A DNA stretch of 64,000 bases from Acidobacteriota bacterium (GTDB lineage: Bacteria > Acidobacteriota > Vicinamibacteria > Marinacidobacterales > Marinacidobacteraceae), in assembly GCA_022826195.1 (NCBI GenBank), contig JAJDVI010000012.1, positions 1 to 64,000 of the forward strand, given 5' to 3'. The number at the start of each line of letters is the position of its first letter. The first letter of the stretch is position 1. The translations under genes were made by a program, and so were the position numbers. The notes under the pieces were generated by a model. That model did not search any database. It was given only the letters and a program-made list of their open reading frames with translations, and was not told the origin of the DNA. Shown here one piece after another: positions 24,367 to 33,805 of the stretch.

Positions 24367-26301
24367 TCAGCGCCGGCCGGCGGCCGTCGGGAGCGGACCC
24401 ACGTAGGGGCGGCCGGCCTGATAGAGGGCGAGGCGCTGCGCAATTGCGGCGGCATCGGCGGCGTCCGCCGCTAACGCGGCGGCGCGTTCGGCGGCCTGCA
24501 TCGCGCCGGTGAAGTCCCCTGCCGCGGCCAGGGCCGCCCCGAAGAGATCCAGCGAGCGGGGTTCCTGAAACGCAAACTGGCCCGCGAGGCGTTCCGCCAG
24601 GCGTACTGCTTCGGCCGGCCTTCGCAGGTCGCGCCGCGGATGGGCGGCGAGGATCCCCGCCAGGGGGCCGAGCGCCGCCGGCAGTCCCGGTTCGATCCGA
24701 AGTGCGTCCCGGAATGCGGCGATCGCTTCGGCCGGCCGGTCGGCGCCGAGGAGCGCCGTGCCCAGGGCGGCCTGCACGCCGGCGGAATCCTCGCTCAGTT
24801 CCGCCGCGGCGGTGAGCGGACCGACGGCGCCTGCGAAGTCGCCCGACTGAAGCAGCGTCTCGCCCAGTTCGTAGTGAGCGTGCGGGGTATTGGGCCGCTC
24901 GGCCGCGGCCTCCCGGAAGAGCTCCAGGGCCTCCTGGATTCGCTCTCCATCCCGGAACAGCGCTCCGGCCTTCAAGCGGGTTTCATAGTCGGCGCCGCGT
25001 TCCAGCGCTTCCCTCAGCAGCGCTTGCGCCTCGGACCGGGCGCCGCGAATGTGGAGCAGCTCGGCGAGCCCGGTGCGAAGGCGGGCCCATTTCGCGGGGG
25101 GGTTCTCTTCGGACATCCGGTGCCCGTAAAGCTCCTCGAGCCACGCGAGTTCCCGGCGGCCGGTAGCCGAGGCCGGGGTCGGCGGCTCCCCCGGGAGGCG
25201 GATCCAGTGATCGGTGAACGGCGTGCCGTGGAACGCCTCGCTCTCCGTCGGCAGGTGGCACCCGGCGCAGTCGGAATCGGCCGCGACCACGGTCTGCCGG
25301 TGAAGCGACGGGGCGTCCTCGTGACAGCGGGAGCAGACGGCGCGCGTCCGCGCCGGGCCGGCGGGCTCGGGGCGATGCGGGTCGTGACACTCGGTACAGG
25401 CGATGGCCGTTGCCGGATCGGACTCGCGGAAACAGGCGCTCATCATCAGGCTCGCGCCGGCATGGCGGGCGAGCAGCGGGTCGCGGGCCAGGATCTCCCG
25501 GGGCTCGAAGTCGGTCGGCTGGCGGTGGCACTGCCCGCAGAAGACGACCTGGTCCGCCGGCGAGAGCCTTCCCGGATGGAAGATGGAGCCCGGATCGCCA
25601 CCGGCCGATTGGGCCTCCACATGGGCGATGCCGGAGCCGTGGCAGCGCTCGCAGGAGACGCCGAGCACCGCTTCGTGCGGGTTGAATCTGCCATTCTCGC
25701 CAAACGCGAGCGCGGTGGCGTGGCAGCCGATGCAGTTCGCGCTCTCCTCGGCGGAGTCGAGGTTTCCCAGCGCGTCCTCGTCCTCTTCGCCCCCGGGGGT
25801 CGGGAACCAGCCGTCCCGGGCGTGCGAGAAGGAGAGCCGGAGTTCCCGCAGGCGGCCGCCAGGCGCGAAGGAAACGGGCGTGAGGCCCCGCAGTCCGGAG
25901 CCGAAGACCGCATCCACCGGGACCTCCGGCGGATCGGCGCCCGGGGCGGTGAACCGGACACCATAGTCGGCCTCGAGCGCGTAGGCGGGTTGCGGTCCGA
26001 TCCCCGCGGGCCAGGAGACCGCGCGCGCCAGCATCTCGTCCGAGAACCAGCGGCCGCGGGTCGCTTCCGTCACCGCGCCCGCGGTCCGCGCCATGGGATG
26101 TTCCGCCTGGGCGAGGGCGATGTCCGCGTGACAGGCGGCGCACACGTCGGCGCCCACTCCCTCGTCCGGGGCAGCGAGCGGTTCCCTTGGCGCCGTCGCC
26201 TGCGCGGCTGGAGGCTCAGCGCGATCCGGGTCGTCTCCGCAGCCCCACGACGCTGCCAGCAGCAACGTCGCTGCAACCGCGGCGCTTCGGGACGGGAACA
26301 T
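24367..26301 (-). CDS. Seven-haem cytochrome c with C-terminal TPR repeats, lipoprotein
   Basis: 644 residues from the ATG at 26301; an upstream in-frame start at 26328 lacks a good signal. The lipobox is ASWGC (Cys21). Seven CxxCH motifs are visible in the first two thirds: CAACH, CIGCH, CERCH, CGQCH, CTECH, CSRCH and CAGCH, each able to hold a c-type haem. From about residue 410 to the end are tetratricopeptide repeats (NTPHAHYELGETLLQSGDFAGA and similar). The protein would carry electrons at the outer face of the inner membrane or in the periplasm while the TPR part binds a partner. The terminator of the third receptor lies directly upstream, so it has its own promoter. Confidence 0.85.
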   Translation of the reverse strand: MFPSRSAAVAATLLLAASWGCGDDPDRAEPPAAQATAPREPLAAPDEGVGADVCAACHADIALAQAEHPMARTAGAVTEATRGRWFSDEMLARAVSWPAGIGPQPAYALEADYGVRFTAPGADPPEVPVDAVFGSGLRGLTPVSFAPGGRLRELRLSFSHARDGWFPTPGGEEDEDALGNLDSAEESANCIGCHATALAFGENGRFNPHEAVLGVSCERCHGSGIAHVEAQSAGGDPGSIFHPGRLSPADQVVFCGQCHRQPTDFEPREILARDPLLARHAGASLMMSACFRESDPATAIACTECHDPHRPEPAGPARTRAVCSRCHEDAPSLHRQTVVAADSDCAGCHLPTESEAFHGTPFTDHWIRLPGEPPTPASATGRRELAWLEELYGHRMSEENPPAKWARLRTGLAELLHIRGARSEAQALLREALERGADYETRLKAGALFRDGERIQEALELFREAAAERPNTPHAHYELGETLLQSGDFAGAVGPLTAAAELSEDSAGVQAALGTALLGADRPAEAIAAFRDALRIEPGLPAALGPLAGILAAHPRRDLRRPAEAVRLAERLAGQFAFQEPRSLDLFGAALAAAGDFTGAMQAAERAAALAADAADAAAIAQRLALYQAGRPYVGPLPTAAGRR

Positions 26302-26337
26302 GCGGCGATCTTGGCCGAAGTCACGCACAAAAGAAAA

Positions 26338-26369
26338 GGCCCGCCGGCCCCTTGCGGGACCGGCGGGCC
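26338..26369 (-). terminator. Terminator of third receptor gene
   Basis: Read on the - strand, GGCCCGCCGGTCCC pairs with GGGGCCGGCGGGCC (one G-T pair) around a 4-base loop, followed by a T-rich run TTTTCTTTT. It lies 42-73 bases beyond the stop of the receptor and before the start of the multihaem gene. Confidence 0.8.
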
Positions 26370-26410
26370 GTGCTGTTCCGGCTGAACCGGTTGGCTGGCC
26401 TGCTGTCAGA

Positions 26411-29305
26411 TCAGAAGGTCAACCTCGCGGAAAGCCCGATCGTTCGTCCCTTCAGGTACTCGACGATGTTCTGATACGGCACCACCGAATCCAGCAACTG
26501 GAAGTTCACGATCGTATTGGCGTTCAGCGCATTGAAGATGTCGAAGATGAACTGGACGTTCATGCGATCGCTCATCGCGAAGGACTTGTCGAGCCGGAAG
26601 TCCACGATGGTCACGTTCGGCGAGCGGTCCTCGCTCATGGGGGCGAGCCAGGAGGTGACCGTCACCCGCCCGTCGTACACGGAGTTCCGGTGGGTCGGCG
26701 CGTAGTTGTAGCCACTCACGAGCCGATACGTTCCCGCCACGCCGATCTCGTACGGGAGCACATACCGTGCGGAAGCCTTCAACTGATACGTGGTCGTGTC
26801 CTGAACCGTCGGAATGTCCTGGTCGTAGTTGAGGAACCAGCCCTGGGCCGTGGGGTCGGACGACAGCGGCGAGCTTGTGGCCCAACCGCTGGATGACCCG
26901 GCCGCGCTCCGGGGCTCCGACCGCCACTGGTAGTCGAAGTACACGTTGTAGAAGAAGTTGCTCCGGAACCGCTTGTTGAGTCCGAGCGACACGGTATGGA
27001 AGTCCATGCCGCTGTCGCCGGCCGGGTGGTTCGTCGTGAGGCGGTCCGTGACTCCGACCAACTCCTCCGGATAGAGGAGCAGGTTGAACGACCGGTTGTA
27101 GCCTGCCGGACACCCGTCGCAGGTCGGAATCGAGATCGGGGTGTTCAGGCCCAGGTCCGCCTGGTCGTAGCTGCCCCAGGTATTCCGCATCCGCTTGTAC
27201 ACGTATGAAACGCGGGTACCGAGGTCCGCGGTCAGCTCGTGCTCCAGTGAAGCGCTCAGCTCGTCCGCCCAGGGGAGCGTCCAGTTCGGATCGATCGGTG
27301 TGGTGCTTCCCGATCCGGCGCCGGCGGTGAAGGAGCGCTGCTCTCCCAGCTCCGAGGAATCGTCGAGGATCCCGTTCATGTTCTGGTCGAGGAACTCGTA
27401 GCGGGCATCAGGCTGGCCGCCGGGGTTCGCCGACAGGAGGCCGGTCCCGATGTTCGAGTAGTAGCGCCCGAAATACGTCTTGAAGACGCTGGAACCTTCG
27501 CCGGTGAGGTCGTAGGTGAGTCCCACGCGGGGCGCGACGTTCCAGTGACTGAACACATCGTTTCCAGGCGTCAGGCCGCCGGCGCCGAAGACATCCTTCA
27601 GGATCTGGCTCTGGTTGGCCGGGAGTTCGAACTGGCACTGGAGCACGTCCTGGCAAGCGCTGCCGGGCGAGTTGTCGGCTTCGAGGTAGTAGAGGATCTG
27701 GCTGCCGACCCGGACACCCGCCATCAGCGTCAGCCGGTCATTGACGGTCCAGACGTCCTGCACGAAGAAGTCCGCGTGCATGTTCCGGTTGTCCACTAGG
27801 TTCGGAACTCCCACGAGAAACACTTCGTGCACGTTGTGCGGCCGCCCCCGTTCCGGGTCATCCCGGTAGTAAACGGCGCCGGAGTTCGTGTTGAATCCGC
27901 GGAGCTCGCTGTCGATCTGCCAGTCCCAGCCGAACTTGAAGTCATGGCTGCCATCGCCGATCGGCACGTAGTAGTTGAACTGGGCCGTGCTCTGCGGCTT
28001 CCAGCGGTTGCGGGTGAACGGTTGCCACCCGGCGCCCGACACGTGACTGGTGGCCAGATTCAACCGCGGCTCGTTGCCGTTGATCGGATCGTCCTTCGGG
28101 ACCATCGGCCAGGTCGTCCCCATGTGTCCGACCATGATGTTGCTGAAGAAGCGATCGCTCCAGACGCGCTGCCACTCCGCCTTGTGGAGCCAGATCCAGT
28201 AGTCCTGGGCGAGGATGGATTCGGCCGGGCGGGTGGCGGAGAGTCCGCGGTTGGGCTTCCGCTTCCACGACCAGGTCGAAAAGCCGATGAACTGGTCGCG
28301 CTCGGTGATCTGGTAGTTCACCTTGGCGGTGAAGATGTCGAAGTCGCCGATGTCGGTGGCGAGGTTCTGGTCCACGCCCGAGATCGCGGTGTCGATGTAG
28401 AAGTTGTTGTAGGCGCCGTAGAACCACGCCTTGTCCCGCACGATGGGGCCGCCGAGATCAAGGTGGAACTCATAGAAGCTGAGCACCGGCGACGGTGAGC
28501 CGCCCTGCGCCTCCAGTTCGGAGTTGAAGTTGTCCGCGATCAGGTCGGGCGGGTTCCACGCCCCGCTCTGCAGACCGGAGAAATCGTTACCGCCGCTCTT
28601 CACGGTGGTCTGGATCTGCGCGCCCGGGGTGGACATCTCAACGTCCGCACCCTGCGCCGAGACCTGCATTTCCTCCATCGCGTAGTAGTCGTAATAGCCG
28701 CCGGCCGAGCCGGTGCCCTCGGTGGTGTTCACGCCCTCGTAGAGGACCCGGTTCTGGCTCCGCACCCCGAAGGTTTCGTACATGGACTGCTGGCTCTTGT
28801 GCGAGCCGCCCACGTCGTAGCCCTGCACCCGGATGCCCGGGCTCTGGTGCAGCACCGCCCACATGTCGGTGGCGGTGGGTACCTCGTCCAACTGGGTCTT
28901 GTCGAAGGTCGCCGCCACGCCGGTGGACTTCACGTCCACCACCGGCGACTCGCCGGTCACGGTGACTGTCTCCGCCACGGTCGCGATCTGCATGTTGGCG
29001 TCCACCGTGAAGGTGGCGCCGGTCACGACCCGGACCGCCTCGAACACGACGGTCTGGAAACCGCTCAGTTCGAAGGAAAGGTCGTAGTCGCCCGGGGGCA
29101 GCGCCTGGAACCGGTACGAGCCGTCGATGTCGGTGGTGGCGTTCCGGCCTCCGATGATGGCCTCACCGGTGAGGCTGACCGACACTCCGGGGAGAGCGAG
29201 TCCCTGGGCGTCGCGCGCCGCGCCTTCGAGGCGTCCGTACTGCTGCTGGCCGACCGCCGGAACGGCGAACGCCAGGAACAGAAGAGCGAGAAGAATCTTT
29301 CTCAT
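26411..29305 (-). CDS. TonB-dependent receptor, Oar-like, copy 3
   Basis: 964 residues from the ATG at 29305, with AAGGAGG just upstream. The order is signal peptide (VPAVGQQ), carboxypeptidase-regulatory domain, ETVTVTGESPVVDVKSTGV segment, plug and barrel, ending LTF. It shares the DVGGSHKSQQSMYETFGV block with the pair at 5087 and 19116 but is clearly more divergent from them in the barrel. It lies among genes for a TPR protein, an ASPIC/UnbV protein and a multihaem cytochrome, so its ligand may relate to that group. The ligand is unknown. Confidence 0.9.
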   Translation of the reverse strand: MRKILLALLFLAFAVPAVGQQQYGRLEGAARDAQGLALPGVSVSLTGEAIIGGRNATTDIDGSYRFQALPPGDYDLSFELSGFQTVVFEAVRVVTGATFTVDANMQIATVAETVTVTGESPVVDVKSTGVAATFDKTQLDEVPTATDMWAVLHQSPGIRVQGYDVGGSHKSQQSMYETFGVRSQNRVLYEGVNTTEGTGSAGGYYDYYAMEEMQVSAQGADVEMSTPGAQIQTTVKSGGNDFSGLQSGAWNPPDLIADNFNSELEAQGGSPSPVLSFYEFHLDLGGPIVRDKAWFYGAYNNFYIDTAISGVDQNLATDIGDFDIFTAKVNYQITERDQFIGFSTWSWKRKPNRGLSATRPAESILAQDYWIWLHKAEWQRVWSDRFFSNIMVGHMGTTWPMVPKDDPINGNEPRLNLATSHVSGAGWQPFTRNRWKPQSTAQFNYYVPIGDGSHDFKFGWDWQIDSELRGFNTNSGAVYYRDDPERGRPHNVHEVFLVGVPNLVDNRNMHADFFVQDVWTVNDRLTLMAGVRVGSQILYYLEADNSPGSACQDVLQCQFELPANQSQILKDVFGAGGLTPGNDVFSHWNVAPRVGLTYDLTGEGSSVFKTYFGRYYSNIGTGLLSANPGGQPDARYEFLDQNMNGILDDSSELGEQRSFTAGAGSGSTTPIDPNWTLPWADELSASLEHELTADLGTRVSYVYKRMRNTWGSYDQADLGLNTPISIPTCDGCPAGYNRSFNLLLYPEELVGVTDRLTTNHPAGDSGMDFHTVSLGLNKRFRSNFFYNVYFDYQWRSEPRSAAGSSSGWATSSPLSSDPTAQGWFLNYDQDIPTVQDTTTYQLKASARYVLPYEIGVAGTYRLVSGYNYAPTHRNSVYDGRVTVTSWLAPMSEDRSPNVTIVDFRLDKSFAMSDRMNVQFIFDIFNALNANTIVNFQLLDSVVPYQNIVEYLKGRTIGLSARLTF

Positions 29306-29540
29306 GGTCCCTCCTTCAGGGGAAACGGCAAAAGGTGAATCCGGAGTCAGCAACGAGTATGCCATCCTCAGTTTTGGCCGTGTGTCCCGTTCCTCATGTT
29401 TTTTCAATGGTTTACGGCCTTGTGATTCGGGGGCGATCCCTTGGCGGCTCCAATAATCCAAAATCGTGGACGCATCATACGGTGGACCGTCCGTCGAAGT
29501 CCACCGGGTCCTCGACCGCGACCGGCCGGTAGCGGCCAAG

Positions 29541-31112
29541 CTACCGGAACGCGGGTTCCGGCATCGCCTGGCGCAGCATTCCCAGGAAGTCCGCCGGCAA
29601 CTCCGCGCCCAGCCGGCGGCCTTCATGGGCGACCTCCCAGGCGCCTTCGAAGTCACCGACGGAGGCGAGCGTGGCGGCGAGTCCGAGCCGGTAGTCCGCC
29701 CGGAACGGTTCCTTCGCGACCGCGATGCGGAAGTGACGGATGGCCTCGGTGAACTGGCGGTTCGCGGCCAGCACCTGGGCGATCGAGTCATGCGTCCCGG
29801 CGCGCTCGGGCTCCTGTTCCAGCGCCCTCCGGAACCACCGGAGCGCCTCGGTTCTCCGGCCGCCCAGCGCCGCGATGCTGCCGAGGCTCGAGAGCGCTCC
29901 CGGATGGTTCGGCTGGACTTCGAGGGCGTGCAGGCAGCGGCGTTCCGCTTCGTCGAGGTTTCCCGACTGCGCCAGCACGATGCTCGAGTTGATGAGGGCC
30001 GAGACGTGGTCGGGGTTCTTCTCGAGCGCGGTGGCCCAGGCGACCAGGGCTTCCGGGTTCCTGCCCTGCCGGGACAGGTTGTTGCCGAGGTTGTAGTAGA
30101 GGTCCGCGGCGTCCGGGCGCGACCGGATCATCTCCCGGAGCAGCCGTTCCGCGACTTCCGGGCGGCCGGCGCCCTCGGCGGCGAAGGCGCGGCGCTCCTT
30201 GCCGATGACCGAGGCCGCCACGTTGTTCACCGCGTCCATCAGGGGATCGCTGATCATGAGATCGTGTTCGAGGCTCCGGGCGCGCTCGGCGGCCGCCCGC
30301 GCCCTGCTGCCGTCACCCGTCCGCCGGTAGACGCGGGCGAGCGCCGCGGCGATGGCGCCCGACTCCGGGGCGAGCGCCTCTGCCTGCTCGAGAAGCGGCA
30401 AGGCTTCCTCGAGGTAGCCGTCGCCGGCAAGCAGCCTCCCCAGCCGGAAGCTGGCGGCCGCGGTGTTGGCCGGTGCCGCACGGGTCGCGCCCAGCCGGTC
30501 GAGCGCGGTCCGGTAGTGGCCCTTGGCGGCTTCAAGATCGGCCCGATCTTCCGCGAGCTGTCCCGCGAGCAGGTAGGCGGGGATGTACCCGGGATTCAGG
30601 TCAGTCGCTTCGAGGGCCGCCGCCTCCGCCTGCCCGGAATCCACGCGCCAGAGCGACCGGGCCCGCAGATACGAGAAGCGGTAGTCGTCTTCGGCCAGGG
30701 CTCCGGCGGCGGCGTACGCGGTGGCCGCCTCGGAGTGAAGTTCGTGAGCCAGGAACGCGGCGCCGAGCGCCGCCCACCGGTCCGGCGAGCCGGGGTCATC
30801 GAGGACTCCGGCCCGGGCCCGGCCGATCACTTCCGCGACCTCCGGTTCTGTCCGGGAGAGATCGGGGTGGGGTGGATCGGGAAGATCCGGGCCACCTCCC
30901 CGCACCAGAAGGAAAGCGGCGACCGCGACGGCGGCGGCAGCGGCGACCCAGAGAAAGCGGGAGTTTCCACCCCGTTCATCGGATCGCGTCTTCTCCGGTG
31001 TCCGGTTCCGGTCCGGCGGCCGGCGAGCGGGTCCGCGGGTCTCGGCTGCTCCCTTGAGGGTCGTTCGGGGCTTTTCGGCCCGGCGCCTCCGGGGCTGGCG
31101 GGAGCGCGCCAT
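29541..31112 (-). CDS. Membrane-anchored TPR protein
   Basis: 523 residues. A very basic N-terminus (about 1-50) precedes one transmembrane helix (FLWVAAAAAVAVAAFLLV, about 53-70). The rest, probably periplasmic, is tetratricopeptide repeats, for example ADLYYNLGNNLSRQGRNPEA and PGALSSLGSIAALGGRRTEA. TPR arrays bind other proteins; no enzymatic motif is present. It starts 5 bases after the stop of the ASPIC/UnbV gene, so the two are co-transcribed. This pairing of a TPR protein with an ASPIC/UnbV protein is common in Acidobacteriota, but its role is not known. Confidence 0.82.
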   Translation of the reverse strand: MARSRQPRRRRAEKPRTTLKGAAETRGPARRPPDRNRTPEKTRSDERGGNSRFLWVAAAAAVAVAAFLLVRGGGPDLPDPPHPDLSRTEPEVAEVIGRARAGVLDDPGSPDRWAALGAAFLAHELHSEAATAYAAAGALAEDDYRFSYLRARSLWRVDSGQAEAAALEATDLNPGYIPAYLLAGQLAEDRADLEAAKGHYRTALDRLGATRAAPANTAAASFRLGRLLAGDGYLEEALPLLEQAEALAPESGAIAAALARVYRRTGDGSRARAAAERARSLEHDLMISDPLMDAVNNVAASVIGKERRAFAAEGAGRPEVAERLLREMIRSRPDAADLYYNLGNNLSRQGRNPEALVAWATALEKNPDHVSALINSSIVLAQSGNLDEAERRCLHALEVQPNHPGALSSLGSIAALGGRRTEALRWFRRALEQEPERAGTHDSIAQVLAANRQFTEAIRHFRIAVAKEPFRADYRLGLAATLASVGDFEGAWEVAHEGRRLGAELPADFLGMLRQAMPEPAFR

Positions 31113-31117
31113 CGTCT

Positions 31118-32809
31118 TCAGCGGGATTCGCCGGCGCCGCGGCGAAGGCTGACGGCATCGGCTGCGGTCCCGGGGAAGGCCTCGCGGGCGCCATCCGGCC
31201 AGACGACCACGAACTCGTCCACCCGCTCGCCGGCGGGAACCGCGAAAAACGCCCGCGGATCGCCGGTGGCCAGATAGCTCCCGCCGGGGTCGGCCCGGCG
31301 GACGGACCGGCTACCCCCGGAGAACACGGCGGTGACCACGGCCGGAAAGGAAAGCTCCCCGTCGCGGTCGAGCGTGCTCACCCGGAGCGCCGACCCCTGC
31401 CGCTCGAAGTCGTTCCGGTAGAGACGGGCGGGCCCTTCCGCGTTCGCGAGGAGCAGGTCGAGGTCCCCGTCTTCGTCGTAGTCGCCGAGGGCGAGGCCGC
31501 GGCTCACCTCGATGACGCCGGGGAAGTCCCCCGCGCCCCCCAGTTCGGAAAAGAGGGCGTCTCCGCCGGCGGCGCCCCCGTTGCGAAACACCTGGTTCGG
31601 CTCTCCGAACGCCCGCCAGAAGGAGTTGCCGCGCGCTCCGGGCAGAGGCGGCTTGCGCTGGACCCGTCCGTTCGCCACCACGAGGTCGAGGGCGCCGTCG
31701 AGGTCGAGATCCACGAAGCCGGTTCCGAAACCGGTCATGGCCATGCTCGCCGGCCCCAGTCCCGACGGACCGGTGCGGTCCGCGAACGAGAGCCCGAAAT
31801 CGGCGCCGTCGCTGCGGTAGAGGGTGTTCGTTTCATCGGCGACGTGGGTGATGAAGAGGTCCAGATCCAGATCGTGGTCCACGTCCCCGAGCGCGATGCC
31901 CATCCCCGCTTCCGGGCGTCCGGCGTCGTTCAGGGCCACCCCCGCCAGGAAGGCGTCGTCGGCGAAACCGTCCGCACCCTGGTTCAGCCAGAGCTGGTTC
32001 GCCTCGCCGTCGTTCGCCACGTAGAAATCGAGGCGGCGGTCGCCGTCGAAGTCGTGGCAGACGACGCCCAGCCCCGGTGCGTGCACGGCGCGGAATCCGG
32101 CGGCGAGCGAGACGTCCTCGAAGCGTCCGTCGCCGAGGTTCCGGTAGAGGTAGTCGTGGACCCCCGGGAAGACCTGCGGACTGCAGTAATCGCGGCTGCC
32201 GTCCTGCTGGGTGCAGAACTTCCCCGGATCGTTCCGCACGTAGCGGACGACGTAAAGGTCGAGGCGCCCGTCGGCGTCGTAGTCGCAAAACGCCGCCGAG
32301 GAGGACCACCCCTCACCGGCCACGCCCGCTCTGGCGGTCACGTCCTCGAAGCGCCCGTCACCGAGGTTCCGGTAGAGGATGTCCGGCCCGTAGTTGGTGA
32401 CGAACAGGTCCGTGCGGCCGTCCCCGTCGAAATCCGCGGCGGCGAGGCCCATTCCGTACCCGGTATCGGCGGTTCCCGAGGCGGCGCTCGCGTCGGTGAA
32501 CGATCCCGGAGGCCCCTGGAGGTAGAGCGCGTTGCCGGGCGCCCCGGGCCTCGGCCCCGCGGGGTCGGCGGGCCGGCCGCCCTGGAGCAGGTAGATGTCG
32601 AGATCTCCGTCCCCGTCCGCGTCGAAGAACCCCGCGCCGGCCCCGGTGATCTCCGGAAGCGAGAAGTTGCCCTCGTCCCCCGCGTCGTGGACGAAGCGGA
32701 TGCCGGCTTCTTCCGTCACCTCGGTGAAGCCCTGCGCGGACGCGAACCCGGCGCCAGGCGCGGCGATACCGAGCGCCGCCGTCAAGTGGATCCCCGCGCG
32801 GCGGCTCAA
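31118..32809 (-). CDS. ASPIC/UnbV and FG-GAP (VCBS) repeat secreted protein
   Basis: 563 residues from a TTG start, with a signal-like N-terminus ending near FASAQG. Several calcium-loop repeats of FG-GAP type follow (FFDADGDGDLDIYLLQGG, DFDGDGRTDLFVTNYG, DYDADGRLDLYVVRYV, DYDEDGDLDLLLANAEG) and should form an integrin-like propeller. The last 100 residues match ASPIC/UnbV (VFSGGSRSVRRADPGGSYLA, VVVWPDGAREAF). It is probably exported to the periplasm or surface. Function is unknown; the family often co-occurs with TPR and TonB-receptor genes as here. Confidence 0.85.
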   Translation of the reverse strand: MSRRAGIHLTAALGIAAPGAGFASAQGFTEVTEEAGIRFVHDAGDEGNFSLPEITGAGAGFFDADGDGDLDIYLLQGGRPADPAGPRPGAPGNALYLQGPPGSFTDASAASGTADTGYGMGLAAADFDGDGRTDLFVTNYGPDILYRNLGDGRFEDVTARAGVAGEGWSSSAAFCDYDADGRLDLYVVRYVRNDPGKFCTQQDGSRDYCSPQVFPGVHDYLYRNLGDGRFEDVSLAAGFRAVHAPGLGVVCHDFDGDRRLDFYVANDGEANQLWLNQGADGFADDAFLAGVALNDAGRPEAGMGIALGDVDHDLDLDLFITHVADETNTLYRSDGADFGLSFADRTGPSGLGPASMAMTGFGTGFVDLDLDGALDLVVANGRVQRKPPLPGARGNSFWRAFGEPNQVFRNGGAAGGDALFSELGGAGDFPGVIEVSRGLALGDYDEDGDLDLLLANAEGPARLYRNDFERQGSALRVSTLDRDGELSFPAVVTAVFSGGSRSVRRADPGGSYLATGDPRAFFAVPAGERVDEFVVVWPDGAREAFPGTAADAVSLRRGAGESR

Positions 32810-32923
32810 AGTCCGTTCAGTATAAGGAGCGGCGGAACCGCTGTTGCCGGCCGGACGTTATCTGTGGGTGTCCGGGGCCGCTCTACGGAACAGCCGTCTT
32901 GCGAGCCCCACGGGAGGCACGGA

Positions 32924-33793
32924 ATGACGAAGACGACCCGAACCGGATTCTGGCTCATGCTGCTCGCGCCCGCGGCCCTGCTGGCGGCGTGCGCGGGGCA
33001 TCCCGTCCACTTGCACGCCGCGGGCGTCCAGTGGGACGAGGAACGCTGCGAGTTCCGGGATGTCCGCGAACTCAGCGCCCCGGCGGCCGGGACGCTGCGG
33101 GTAGAGAGCGGCGCCGGTCCGGTCGAGATTGCCGGAGAGGCCGGGCTCGAGGAGTTCCAGGTGTCGGCGGTGCTCTGCGCGTCCGATCAGGAGCGTCTCG
33201 ACGGCCTCGCGGTGACGCTCGAGGGGAACCGGCTGGAGACGCGATATCCCCGGAGCGGATGGAGCATCGGGTCCAGCTACGCCCGCATTGCGCTGACGGT
33301 CCGGGTGCCCGCCGGCACCGCCATTGACCTCGATGACCGGTCCGGGGCGGCAACCGTCACGGACGTGGGGGCCGTCGTGGTGGATGACCAGTCCGGTAGC
33401 CTGCGGATCACCGGCGCCCGAGGCGACATCCGGGTCGAGGACGGATCGGGAAGTCTCCGGATCGAGGACGTGACCGGGGACGTCTCCGTGGAAGACGGCT
33501 CCGGGAGTCTCACGATCCGCGAGGTCGCGGGCAGCGTCATGCTGGAGGACGGCTCGGGGAGCGCCAGGGTGCACGGGGTGACCGGGAACGTGGTGGTGAC
33601 CGACGACGGCTCCGGCAGCATCGAGATCGAAGGCGTCGGCGGTGACGTGCGGGTGAGCGATGCCGGGTCCGGCAGCGTCCGGGTCCGGGACGTCGAGGGC
33701 GGCCTGACCGTCACCGGGACCCGCAGGTCCCGCATCGACTACGAGAACGTCCGCGGCGAGGTGGACCTGCCACCGGACCGGCGTCGGCGTTAG
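32924..33793 (+). CDS. DUF4097-like lipoprotein with repeated beta-strand units
   Basis: 289 residues from the ATG at 32924 with GGGAGG about 10 bases upstream. A lipoprotein signal ends at LLAAC (Cys23). From about residue 145 to 275 the chain repeats a unit of about 20 residues centred on DGSGSLRI-EDV-GDV, typical of right-handed beta-helix proteins in the DUF4097 group. No catalytic residues are recognisable. It is divergent from the ASPIC/UnbV gene across a 114-base spacer and convergent with the next gene. An envelope or surface role is inferred only from the signal. Confidence 0.75.
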   Translation: MTKTTRTGFWLMLLAPAALLAACAGHPVHLHAAGVQWDEERCEFRDVRELSAPAAGTLRVESGAGPVEIAGEAGLEEFQVSAVLCASDQERLDGLAVTLEGNRLETRYPRSGWSIGSSYARIALTVRVPAGTAIDLDDRSGAATVTDVGAVVVDDQSGSLRITGARGDIRVEDGSGSLRIEDVTGDVSVEDGSGSLTIREVAGSVMLEDGSGSARVHGVTGNVVVTDDGSGSIEIEGVGGDVRVSDAGSGSVRVRDVEGGLTVTGTRRSRIDYENVRGEVDLPPDRRRR

Positions 33794-33805
33794 TCGCGCG
33801 TCGCC

